A DNA stretch of 11,483 nucleotides from the NCBI GenBank assembly GCA_900548635.1, contig URLP01000049.1:1-11483 (forward strand). Reading direction: 5' to 3'. Numbering within the stretch: position 1 is the stretch's first letter; every line of letters begins with the position of its first letter. The DNA is from an uncultured Megasphaera sp. GTDB lineage: Bacteria > Bacillota > Negativicutes > Veillonellales > Megasphaeraceae. Below are positions 1 to 7,012 of this stretch, one piece after another. Made by a program: the position numbers and the translations under genes. A model generated the notes under the pieces. The model ran no database searches and had not been told where the DNA came from. It saw only the letters and a program-made list of their open reading frames with translations.

Positions 1-1086
1 GGCAGCGATGCCGATGACGCCGACGTGCCAGCCCTCGCCGTAGGCGATGAGGACGCCGTCGCGCCCCCGGCCCTGCTTTTCGATCTGGGCGATGGCTTCC
101 TGGGCGATGGTATGCTCGATATCCTGACGCTCCGTATTGAGGCGGCTCAGTTCATCAGCCGCAGCGGCCGCTTTCACGGGATCCGTCTCGAGGAGAAGTT
201 CGACGCCTTTCGTGGCGTGGCTGATGCGGCCGGCAGCATTGAGGCGCGGTGCCGCCGTAAAGGCGATGCGCCCGGCCGTAATCGCCTTGCCGCTCAGGCC
301 CGACGCCTGGAGCAGGGCTTTGAGGCCGACGCGGCGGCCCTGCTGCATGGCTGCCAGGCCGTCGCGGACAAGGATGCGGTTCTCGCCTGTCAGGGGCACG
401 AGGTCGGCAATGGTCCCGAGGGCCGCCAAATCCGTATAGCCCGGCAGGGCTTCGCCGCAGCAGTGCTGCCAGAGAGCCCGGCAGAGGACGTAGGCGACAC
501 CGGCGCCGGCCAGTTCCTTATAAGGATAGGCACAGCCGTCCTGCTTCGGATTGAGGACGGACAGGGCCGGCGGGATCTGCGCCGGCGGCTCGTGGTGGTC
601 CGTAATGATGATGTCGAGTCGGTCTGCAAACTCCCGGACCAGGTCGTACGACGAAATACCGCAGTCGACGGTGACCAGGAGATCCGCTTCGCGGCTCAGC
701 TCTTCCAGAGCGCACTCATTAAGGCCGTAGCCTTCGCTTTCCCGTTCAGGGATATAGAAATGCGGCGCTGCGCCGAGGTCGCGCAGGACCGAATAAAGAA
801 GCGACGTCGACGTAATGCCGTCGACGTCGTAGTCCCCGTAGATGACAATGCGCTCTTTTGCTTTTATCGCCTGCTCCAGCCGCATGACGGCAGCGTCCAT
901 ACCCTTCATCAAAAAGGGATCGGCCAGGGCCGCCAGCGTATCGTGAAGAAAGCGGCTCCCCTCTTCCACAGAGGCGATGCCGCGGTTAGCCAGGACTTGG
1001 GCCAATACAGGGGATATATGCAGTTGTTCAGAAAGGGACGCGAGCAGCCCTTTTTCAGGCTGACTGAACTGCCACCGTTTCTCCAT
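1..1086 (-). CDS. recJ: Single-stranded-DNA-specific exonuclease RecJ (N-terminal part, cut by window edge)
   Basis: RecJ is a 5'-to-3' single-strand DNA exonuclease of the DHH phosphoesterase superfamily, acting in recombination and repair in the cytoplasm. The first 362 codons are present and the frame is open to base 1, so the C-terminal part lies outside the window. Visible motifs are DYDVDG (residues 85-90), VTVDCG (138-143), TDHH (162-165), GTIADLVPL (224-232) and PRLNAAGR (280-287). They lie in the order and spacing of the catalytic DHH and DHHA1 regions and carry the metal-binding aspartates and histidines. The ATG at 1086 gives the expected N terminus (MEKRWQF...) but has no good Shine-Dalgarno sequence; a GTG nine bases upstream (1095) is an alternative. 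The gene is separated from the upstream transporter-kinase gene by a strong terminator, so it probably has its own promoter. The family call is very secure. Confidence 0.96.
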   Translation of the reverse strand, partial: MEKRWQFSQPEKGLLASLSEQLHISPVLAQVLANRGIASVEEGSRFLHDTLAALADPFLMKGMDAAVMRLEQAIKAKERIVIYGDYDVDGITSTSLLYSVLRDLGAAPHFYIPERESEGYGLNECALEELSREADLLVTVDCGISSYDLVREFADRLDIIITDHHEPPAQIPPALSVLNPKQDGCAYPYKELAGAGVAYVLCRALWQHCCGEALPGYTDLAALGTIADLVPLTGENRILVRDGLAAMQQGRRVGLKALLQASGLSGKAITAGRIAFTAAPRLNAAGRISHATKGVELLLETDPVKAAAAADELSRLNTERQDIEHTIAQEAIAQIEKQGRGRDGVLIAYGEGWHVGVIGIAA

Positions 1087-1108
1087 CGTTATCACGACAC
1101 ATTCTCAA

Positions 1109-1140
1109 GAATAATCACTATCAATAAGTTTATCCTTATT
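1109..1140 (-). promoter_or_regulatory. AT-rich recJ upstream region: Fur-like 7-1-7 element and small dyad
   Basis: On the minus strand, bases 1123-1109 read TGATAGTGATTATTC. This matches 11 of 14 defined positions of a Fur/PerR-type 7-1-7 box (TGATAAT-N-ATTATCA). Next to it is a perfect 6-bp inverted repeat, AATAAG (1123-1128) and CTTATT (1135-1140). The word TTGAGAATG also occurs twice on the minus strand between the terminator and recJ. A possible -10 (TAGAAT) lies just upstream, but I cannot pair it with a convincing -35. The position suits control of recJ, but in AT-rich DNA such matches arise by chance. Confidence 0.22.
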
Positions 1141-1177
1141 CTATCACTTTTCATTCTCAAAATAAAGACTTTTGTGT

Positions 1178-1210
1178 AAAAATCCCGCCGCTGTGTGCGG
1201 CGGGGTTTTT
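1178..1210 (-). terminator. Rho-independent terminator of the transporter-kinase gene (could act both ways)
   Basis: A perfect 7-bp GC-only stem, CCCGCCG (1184-1190) and CGGCGGG (1198-1204), encloses a 7-base loop. On the minus strand it is followed by ATTTTT. On the plus strand it is followed by GTTTTT, so it is nearly symmetric. It lies 37 bases past the stop codon of the transporter-kinase gene and insulates recJ from it. Confidence 0.88.
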
Positions 1211-1231
1211 AGTTTATAGTTTGTAGTTTGA
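1211..1231. repeat. Three tandem degenerate heptamers AGTTTRW
   Basis: On the plus strand the bases read AGTTTAT, AGTTTGT, AGTTTGA in direct succession, between the terminator and the stop codon of the transporter-kinase gene. No function can be assigned. It resembles the low-complexity AGTTT/AGTTAG strings often left next to terminators in bacterial genomes. Confidence 0.5.
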
Positions 1232-1240
1232 AGTGATGCG

Positions 1241-2851
1241 CTATTCAGCAGCAGGCGCTGCGGTTTCTACGGCCACAGACGGCTTGAGGTCATCCTTGGA
1301 GATGCTCAGGCGGTGCTGGGCAGCCTGGAGGATGAGGTCCGCTGTCTTGACGACGCCGTAGTCACTGGACTTGAGGCTCAAGTCGTAGTTGGCACCATAG
1401 CCCCAATAAGAATCGGTGCAGTACATGCAATGGTCGCGCCGTTCTTCGTTGACGCGGTTGCGGATGCGCTTGGCTTCTTCCTGGCTGACGTGTTCGCGCA
1501 GCATGATGCGCTGGATGGCCCAGTCCGGGTCGGAGGAAATGAAGACGTTGAAAGTATTCGGACGCTGGCGCAGGATGTAGTTGGCCAGACGGCCGACGAT
1601 GACGCAGGACTTGCCGTTCGTCAGTTCGCGGATGACTTCGGCTTCATCGCGGAAGAGTTCCTGACGGCGCGATTCATAGCCCGATGCATAATGGACATAA
1701 TCGTCGTAAATCTTTTCCAGTAGCGGATTGAGGATGCCCTTGCGTTCCTTGCGGACGGCTTTGAAGAGTTCCGGATGATTTTCATGGGCCAGGTTGAGGA
1801 TTTCCGTATCATAGTACGGCACGCCGAGACGGCGGGCGACGAGCTTGCCGATATTGCGGCCGCCGCTGCCGAATTCACGGGAAATCGTAATGACCAGGGG
1901 GCTGTCCGTATCTTCTTTGATCCAAGCCGGATGGTTCTGACGGCCTTCGATTTCACCAATAGCATGGTGGCGGAAGAGGAGGCGTTCAATCGGGCCGGCC
2001 ATGGTGCAGCCGAGAAGGATGAGGACCAGGCCGATGACGGCGTTGGCCGTAATCGGTTCAGAAAGGATAATCGCCGAAAGGATAAGGGCGACGACCGGTT
2101 TGATGAAGAAGGCAAAGGACGCATTGGACGGACCCGTCAGTTCAATGGCCTTCATGAAGCAGAGATAGCCGAAGCCCGTAACGACTAAAGAGCAGTAGAG
2201 GAGCGGCCAGATGGTATGGGAATCGATACCGCCCAAAATGGGGTCGCCGTGGATGAGCAGGATGACCAGCAAAAAGGCACAGCCAATGAGAAAGCTGAAG
2301 GAATTTTCCACATTGCCGCCGAGTTTGCCGATGCGCAGCTTGCCGATGGTCGTATAGAGGGCAAAGGAAACGGCTGCGGCCAGAGAGACGAGGAGGCCGA
2401 TGTTGCCGCTGCGGATGATGGCCATCGGATTGGCAACGATAATCAGGCCGACGATGCTCAGGACCAGGGTAATCGCTTTCTTGCGGGTAAAGGCTTCGTG
2501 CAGGATAAAGTAAGAGAAAATCATGACGAAAATCGGATTACTCGAGAAGACGATGGCTGCCAGGCCGGCATTGGCCATGTTGACGCCGATCTGGAAGAGG
2601 ATCATGCTGAAGCAGATGTTGACCAGACCGAGGACGGCTAAATAGCCCCAGTCCCCTCCCCTGATTTTCGTATGACGCTTCTTGATATCCCGGAAGGCCA
2701 GGGGCAGGAGCAGGATGCCGCCGACAAGGAAGCGCAGAAAGGTCAGCTGGAAGGGCGTAAAAGCCGTACCGGCGATCTTTAATGAAATTTCCATCGTACC
2801 AAAGGCGATGGCTGTCAAAATGATACAAATCGTACCCATTTTGGATGTCAT
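1241..2851 (-). CDS. EamA/DMT-family transporter fused to a cytidylate-kinase-like domain
   Basis: This 536-residue protein has two parts. Residues about 6-287 form ten hydrophobic helices in two sets of five, with a conserved-looking Pro after SSN in helix 4. That is the layout of the drug/metabolite transporter (EamA) superfamily, whose members carry small metabolites across the inner membrane. After a short charged linker, residues about 317-515 match the cytidylate-kinase-like family: VITISREFGSGGRNIGK (320-336), YYDTEIL (346-352) and CVIVGR (416-421), then an Arg-rich lid-like stretch (470-472) and a YDL near the end. The last ten residues are an Ala/Glu-rich tail. Ten helices put the C terminus in the cytoplasm, as a kinase domain needs. 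The start at 2851 was chosen for its GGAGGG (2859-2864) seven bases upstream; a start at 2884 would add 11 residues and lacks such a site. The gene appears monocistronic. Substrates of both halves are unknown. Confidence 0.9.
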   Translation of the reverse strand: MTSKMGTICIILTAIAFGTMEISLKIAGTAFTPFQLTFLRFLVGGILLLPLAFRDIKKRHTKIRGGDWGYLAVLGLVNICFSMILFQIGVNMANAGLAAIVFSSNPIFVMIFSYFILHEAFTRKKAITLVLSIVGLIIVANPMAIIRSGNIGLLVSLAAAVSFALYTTIGKLRIGKLGGNVENSFSFLIGCAFLLVILLIHGDPILGGIDSHTIWPLLYCSLVVTGFGYLCFMKAIELTGPSNASFAFFIKPVVALILSAIILSEPITANAVIGLVLILLGCTMAGPIERLLFRHHAIGEIEGRQNHPAWIKEDTDSPLVITISREFGSGGRNIGKLVARRLGVPYYDTEILNLAHENHPELFKAVRKERKGILNPLLEKIYDDYVHYASGYESRRQELFRDEAEVIRELTNGKSCVIVGRLANYILRQRPNTFNVFISSDPDWAIQRIMLREHVSQEEAKRIRNRVNEERRDHCMYCTDSYWGYGANYDLSLKSSDYGVVKTADLILQAAQHRLSISKDDLKPSVAVETAAPAAE

Positions 2852-2892
2852 AAAGAATCCCTCCATATAAAGTTGTTTTACCAAACAAAGCC

Positions 2893-2921
2893 ATTATATA
2901 CCCCCCGCTTTGTAAAGGCAA
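2893..2921 (-). promoter_or_regulatory. Sigma-70-type promoter of the transporter-kinase gene
   Basis: Read on the minus strand, TTGCCT (2921-2916) and a perfect TATAAT (2898-2893) are separated by 17 bases that include a run of six G. The -10 lies about 42 bases upstream of the chosen ATG at 2851, giving a short leader that carries the GGAGGG ribosome-binding site. Confidence 0.75.
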
Positions 2922-2937
2922 TGAAAAAGACGGTATA

Positions 2938-2974
2938 CAAAAAAAAAGACCTGCCGCATAAAGCGACAGGTCTT
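2938..2974 (-). terminator. Rho-independent terminator of the PFOR gene
   Basis: A 12-bp stem pairs bases 2946-2957 with 2963-2974 (one G-U pair on the minus strand) around a 5-base loop. On the minus strand it runs into a tract of eight or more T. It begins 33 bases past the PFOR stop codon and separates PFOR from the promoter of the transporter-kinase gene. Confidence 0.93.
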
Positions 2975-3007
2975 TTCTACTATTCTCATGCAGCAAGTGC
3001 AGTCAGA

Positions 3008-6000
3008 TTAGTCTTCGAAGCCTTTCTGGAGACGAACGTAAGATTCGCGACGGTTCTTAGCGTCTTGTTCAGTTTTAGCATAGAGGGCATCTGCTTCTTC
3101 CGGGAAGCCTTTCTTAAGGGAAGCATAACGAACTTCACCCTGTAAGAATTCCTGGAATTTGCTGTAATCCGGTTCTTTGGAGTCGAGACTGAACGGATTC
3201 TTGCCCTGAGCTTTGAGATCCGGGTTGTAACGGAAGAGATCCCAGTAACCGCATTCGACAGCGAGTTTTTCTTCGAGCTGGCTCTTGCCCATGCCTTTAC
3301 GGATGCCGTGGTTAATGCAAGGAGCGTAGCAGATAACCAGGGACGGGCCATGGTAAGCTTCAGCTTCCGTCATAGCTTTCATGAGCTGGTTCTTATCAGC
3401 ACCCATAGCTACCTGAGCTACATAGACATAGCCGTAGGAAATAGCCATCATGCCGAGGTCCTTCTTCTTCGTGCGTTTGCCGGCAGCAGCGAACTGAGCG
3501 ATTGCTGCAGTCGGGGTAGCTTTAGAGGACTGACCGCCAGTGTTGGAGTAAACTTCAGTATCGAGGACGAGGACGTTGACGTCGTGGTCGGAAGCGAGGA
3601 CGTGGTCAACACCGCCGTAACCGATATCGTAGGACCAGCCGTCACCACCGATGATCCACTGGCTACGTTTAACGAAGAACTGTTTCTTAGCGAGGAAGTC
3701 TTCGAGGACCGGTTTGCCGGCAGCTTCTTTTTCGAGGAGAGCCGTCAGTTTGTCAGCGCGTTCACGAGAGCCTTCGCCTTCGTTCATGTTAGCAGCCCAG
3801 TCGCTGAGTGCAGCCTGGAGTTCCGGAGAAGCAACGGCTTTAGCAGCGTCGAGGTTTTCAGCCAAGTCTTTGCGGACTTTGTCTACGCCGAGGAACATGC
3901 CGAGACCAAATTCAGCAGCATCTTCGAAGAGGCTGTTTGCCCAAGCCGGGCCATGGCCAGCAGCGTTCATGGTGTACGGGGAAACCGGAGCGGATGCACC
4001 CCAAATGGAGGAGCAGCCCGTAGCATTTGCAATCATCATGCGATCGCCGAAGAGCTGCGTGATGAGTTTGACATACGGTGTTTCACCGCAGCCTGCGCAT
4101 GCGCCGGAGAATTCGAGGAGCGGAGTTTCGAACTGAGAACCGATGACGGTCTTCTTGTTCTGCGGGTTAGCTTTCGGAGCAACCTGTTCCGTACCATAGT
4201 ACCAGAGATCCATCTTCTGACGTTCTGCGTCGGTGTTCGGAACCATCGTGAGGGCCTGAACCGGGCAGACGTTTACGCAGGAACCGCATTCGAGGCAGTC
4301 GAGCTGGTCAACGATGATGGAAACATGATACTGTTTGCCGGATTTAGCTTTAGCAGCCGTCTGGAAACCAGCCGGAGCAGCTTTGAGTTCTTCGTCAGTC
4401 GTGAGGACCGGACGGATGGTTGCGTGCGGGCAAACGAAGGAGCACTGCATGCAGCCGATACATTTTTCAGCATCCCAGGAAGGAACGTGGAGAGCCGGGC
4501 CTGCTTTTTCGAATTTAGCAGTGCCGGAAGGCATGGTGCCATCTTCGCGGCCAGCAAATGCGGAAACCGGGAGATCGTCGCCAACCTGTTCGAGCATCGG
4601 TTTTGCAACTTCCGTGAAGTACTTCGTAGCCGGGCGGCCTTCGACGACTTCGTCTTTAGCGTCAGCCCAGGAAGCCGGATAGTTAACTTCATGGAATTCT
4701 TTGATACCAGCATCAACAGCGCCGTTGTTCATGTCAACGACTTTCTGGCCTTTCTTGCCATAGCTCTTGACGATGGAGTCTTTCAAGTATTTAACGGCAT
4801 CATCGATAGGAATGATCTTAGCGAGTGCGAAGAAAGCAGCCTGCATGACCATGTTGATACGAGTGCCGAGGCCGAGTTTCTGGCCGATAGCGTCACCGTT
4901 CAAGGTGTAGAATTTAACATGATGTTTAGCGATGGAACGTTTGATGCGAGCCGGAAGTTCTTTTTCCAGTTCTTCATCAGTCCAGGTGCAGTTCAGCATG
5001 AATGTGCCGCCGTCTTTAATGCCGCGGAGGACATCAAAACGTTTGATGTAGGACTGACGATGGCAAGCGATGTAGTCAGCTGCGTCGATGAGGTACGGCA
5101 TATCGATCGGGCGAGTACCGAAACGCAGGTGAGAAATTGTTACGCCGCCGGATTTCTTGGAGTCATAAGCGAAGTATGCCTGAGCATACATATCCGTGTG
5201 GTCGCCGATGATCTTGATAGCGGATTTGTTAGCGCCGACAGTACCGTCAGAGCCGAAGCCCCAGAATTTGCAGGACGTAAGGCCAGTCGTGTCAAGCGGC
5301 ATCTTCGGTTCGCGCGGCAGGCTGAGGTTGGTAACGTCGTCGTTGATAGCCAGCGTGAAGCCGTTGAGCGGATGTTCTTTCTTGAGTTCTTTGAAGACAG
5401 CGAGGAAGTCTTCCGGAAGAACGTCTTTGGAGCCCATACCTGTACGGCCGCCGATAACGTCGATGTTGAGGCCTTCTTCTTTTACGAAGCCAACGATATC
5501 GAGGTAGAGAGGTTCGCCGAGGGAGCCCGGTTCTTTCGTACGGTCGATGACAGCGATCTTCTTAACAGTTTTCGGAAGAACGTTGAGGAGGTATTTGTTG
5601 GAGAACGGACGATAGAGGTGAACGTTGATGGCACCGACTTTTTCGCCCTGGCTCTGCAAGTATTCGACAGTCTGTTTAGCAACGTCGGAGAGAGAACCCA
5701 TGGAAACGACAACGTATTCAGCATCCGGTGCGCCGAAGTAGTTGAACGGTTTGTACGTACGGCCAGTGATTTCAGAAATCTTGTCCATGTAGTCAGCTAC
5801 GATATCAGGCATTGCATCGTAGAACTTGTTGGCAGCTTCTGTGTGCTGGAAGTATACGTCCGGGTTTTCTGCAGTGCCGCGGATTTCCGGATGATCCGGG
5901 TTGAGGGCACGTTTGCGGAATGCTGCGATAGCGTCCCAGTCAACGAGTTTCTTGAAGTTTTCGAAGTCCATGACTTCAACTTTCTGAATTTCGTGAGAAG

Positions 6001-6523
6001 TACGGAAACCATCGAAGAAGTTGATGAACGGCAGGGAACCTTTAATTGCTGCCAAATGAGCGACGCCACCGAGATCCATGACTTCCTGAACATTAGATTC
6101 GGCCAAGAGACAGCAGCCTGTTGCACGAGCAGACATAACGTCCTGATGGTCACCGAAGATGTTCAGTGCATGGTTAGCCAAAGCACGAGCAGCTACGTGG
6201 AATACGCCCGGGAGGAGTTCACCGGCAACTTTGTACATGTTCGGGATCATGAGGAGGAAGCCCTGAGATGCCGTGTACGTAGTTGTCAAAGCACCAGCCT
6301 GTAAAGAACCGTGGAATGCGCCAGCTGCGCCAGCTTCGGACTGCATTTCAACAACGTTGACTTTGTGGCCGAAGATGTTTTTCATGCCAGCGGCTGCCCA
6401 ATCATCGACATGTTCTGCCATAGGAGAAGACGGCGTGATCGGATAAATTGCGGCAACTTCAGTAAATGCATAGGACACCCATGCAGCTGCTTCGTTACCA
6501 TCCATGGTTTTAAATTTGCTCAT
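3008..6523 (-). CDS. nifJ: Pyruvate:ferredoxin (flavodoxin) oxidoreductase, single-chain
   Basis: PFOR converts pyruvate, CoA and oxidised ferredoxin to acetyl-CoA, CO2 and reduced ferredoxin in the cytoplasm. It is the main pyruvate-oxidising enzyme of many anaerobes. At 1171 residues it has the usual full length of the homodimeric type. Visible parts in order: the N-terminal YPITPSSPMAEH (27-38); the CoA/pyrophosphate region with TASQG; two [4Fe-4S] ferredoxin motifs, CIGCMQCSFVCP (Cys 688, 691, 694, 698) and CLECGSCVNVCP (743, 746, 749, 753); the proximal-cluster cysteines 809 and 812 (CAGC), 837 and probably 1069; and the thiamine-diphosphate site GGDGWSYDIGYGG (959-971) to YSNTGGQ (992-998). 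The frame is open 39 codons further upstream, but AGGAG at 6536-6540 and the family N terminus support the ATG at 6523. The length suggests that the oxygen-protective C-terminal extension of Desulfovibrio africanus PFOR is absent. Its frequent GCT, GTT and CGT codons suggest high expression. It lies alone between promoter and terminator. Confidence 0.98.
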   Translation of the reverse strand: MSKFKTMDGNEAAAWVSYAFTEVAAIYPITPSSPMAEHVDDWAAAGMKNIFGHKVNVVEMQSEAGAAGAFHGSLQAGALTTTYTASQGFLLMIPNMYKVAGELLPGVFHVAARALANHALNIFGDHQDVMSARATGCCLLAESNVQEVMDLGGVAHLAAIKGSLPFINFFDGFRTSHEIQKVEVMDFENFKKLVDWDAIAAFRKRALNPDHPEIRGTAENPDVYFQHTEAANKFYDAMPDIVADYMDKISEITGRTYKPFNYFGAPDAEYVVVSMGSLSDVAKQTVEYLQSQGEKVGAINVHLYRPFSNKYLLNVLPKTVKKIAVIDRTKEPGSLGEPLYLDIVGFVKEEGLNIDVIGGRTGMGSKDVLPEDFLAVFKELKKEHPLNGFTLAINDDVTNLSLPREPKMPLDTTGLTSCKFWGFGSDGTVGANKSAIKIIGDHTDMYAQAYFAYDSKKSGGVTISHLRFGTRPIDMPYLIDAADYIACHRQSYIKRFDVLRGIKDGGTFMLNCTWTDEELEKELPARIKRSIAKHHVKFYTLNGDAIGQKLGLGTRINMVMQAAFFALAKIIPIDDAVKYLKDSIVKSYGKKGQKVVDMNNGAVDAGIKEFHEVNYPASWADAKDEVVEGRPATKYFTEVAKPMLEQVGDDLPVSAFAGREDGTMPSGTAKFEKAGPALHVPSWDAEKCIGCMQCSFVCPHATIRPVLTTDEELKAAPAGFQTAAKAKSGKQYHVSIIVDQLDCLECGSCVNVCPVQALTMVPNTDAERQKMDLWYYGTEQVAPKANPQNKKTVIGSQFETPLLEFSGACAGCGETPYVKLITQLFGDRMMIANATGCSSIWGASAPVSPYTMNAAGHGPAWANSLFEDAAEFGLGMFLGVDKVRKDLAENLDAAKAVASPELQAALSDWAANMNEGEGSRERADKLTALLEKEAAGKPVLEDFLAKKQFFVKRSQWIIGGDGWSYDIGYGGVDHVLASDHDVNVLVLDTEVYSNTGGQSSKATPTAAIAQFAAAGKRTKKKDLGMMAISYGYVYVAQVAMGADKNQLMKAMTEAEAYHGPSLVICYAPCINHGIRKGMGKSQLEEKLAVECGYWDLFRYNPDLKAQGKNPFSLDSKEPDYSKFQEFLQGEVRYASLKKGFPEEADALYAKTEQDAKNRRESYVRLQKGFED

Positions 6524-6546
6524 AGATAAAACACGCTCCTTAAATA

Positions 6547-6579
6547 AAAGTATACTTTCAATATGGAAAAACCATACTG
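6547..6579 (-). promoter_or_regulatory. Likely PFOR promoter -10 with overlapping palindrome and adjoining dyad
   Basis: On the minus strand TATACT (6554-6549) is a good -10 about 25 bases upstream of the PFOR ATG. It sits inside a perfect 12-bp palindrome, AAAGTATACTTT (6547-6558). Immediately upstream is an imperfect inverted repeat, CAATATGG (6559-6566) and CCATACTG (6572-6579), with an A5 spacer, covering the position where a -35 would be. No good -35 hexamer is seen, as would suit an activator-dependent promoter. That last point is inference. Confidence 0.5.
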
Positions 6580-6763
6580 ATAGGCTTAAGAAAGCTATAA
6601 AGACGTTCCGTTTCAAACTCATACGGACTGGCGCGGACAATCATCCAGGTTCCAAGGATGACTTCTGTTCACGCATCGCCCGTACACGTCCCTATCTTGA
6701 AAAAAATGCAATGAATTGCGGGAAGGTTCAACAATATTCAAAAAAGGTATTGCTAATATTCTT

Positions 6764-6797
6764 AATCTGTAATACTATTATAGTGATATTACAGATT
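6764..6797. promoter_or_regulatory. Perfect 11-bp inverted repeat, candidate operator
   Basis: AATCTGTAATA (6764-6774) and its exact reverse complement TATTACAGATT (6787-6797) flank a 12-base AT-rich spacer that contains a further small palindrome (AATACTATT). No T-tract follows, so it is not a terminator. Centre-to-centre spacing of the arms is about 23 bp, roughly two helical turns. This fits a dimeric or tetrameric regulator such as the adjacent LysR-type protein. Assignment to that protein is inference. Confidence 0.55.
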
Positions 6798-6849
6798 TGC
6801 ACATCAACATGCCTCTTTCAAGTTGTTGACCATCACAAACCGAACGACT

Positions 6850-6868
6850 TTGTAACTTTTTCTTACAA
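6850..6868. promoter_or_regulatory. TTGTAA-N7-TTACAA inverted repeat, candidate operator
   Basis: Perfect 6-bp arms (6850-6855 and 6863-6868) flank a 7-base pyrimidine spacer. The half-site shares TGTAA with the larger dyad at 6764-6797, so the two may bind the same protein or related ones. It lies about 75-90 bases upstream of the LysR -35. Confidence 0.4.
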
Positions 6869-6941
6869 GTTAATTATATGCCTAAGTAATGGTAAATTCA
6901 ATAGGAATGTGATGCCAGTTTATGCATCGTTCAGTGCTATT

Positions 6942-6971
6942 TTGTAAACGTATACCATTCGAGTGTATATT
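6942..6971 (+). promoter_or_regulatory. Probable promoter of the LysR-type regulator gene
   Basis: TTGTAA (6942-6947) and TATATT (6966-6971) are separated by 18 bases, with TG directly before the -10. The spacer contains GTATAC (6950-6955). The -10 ends 41 bases before the ATG at 7013. A GGAGGTG ribosome-binding site is at 7001-7007. Confidence 0.55.
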
Positions 6972-7012
6972 AAAGGCCCGATTCGGTGTACCACATTAGT
7001 GGAGGTGTTAGT

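Larger units (their letters stand above)
6524..7012. other. 489-bp AT-rich divergent intergenic region between PFOR and the LysR gene
   Basis: No convincing gene lies here. A plus-strand frame is open through most of it (6504-6947) but starts inside the PFOR coding region, lacks a ribosome-binding site and shows no family resemblance. The region holds the PFOR promoter at its left end, the LysR promoter at its right end, and several dyads: GCAAT-GA-ATTGC (6708-6719), a long 11-bp-arm dyad (6764-6797) and TTGTAA-N7-TTACAA (6850-6868). Its base composition is much richer in A+T than the flanking genes. Confidence 0.7.

Noticed and set aside
25..1179. Long plus-strand open frame opposite recJ
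   Set aside because: The minus strand encodes clear RecJ motifs throughout; the plus frame has no family signature and arises from codon bias.
2538..2996. Separate minus-strand gene of 152 codons over the start of the transporter
   Set aside because: It overlaps the transporter N terminus in a different frame and includes the promoter and leader; its sequence shows no family or good start.
3308..6304. A 998-codon open frame antisense to PFOR
   Set aside because: PFOR is unmistakable on the other strand. PFOR seldom uses TTA, CTA or TCA codons, which leaves the opposite frame free of stops. The antisense product is Phe/Glu/Val-rich nonsense without a ribosome-binding site.
6524..6640. Upstream extension of PFOR by 39 residues to an ATG at 6640
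   Set aside because: The extension contains the -10 and ribosome-binding site of the gene, and the family N terminus begins at MSKFKTMDG.
6504..6947. Plus-strand frame of 147 codons across the PFOR-LysR gap
   Set aside because: It begins inside the PFOR coding region in antisense, has no ribosome-binding site, and its DNA holds several perfect dyads better explained as regulatory sites. One hydrophobic stretch is not enough support.
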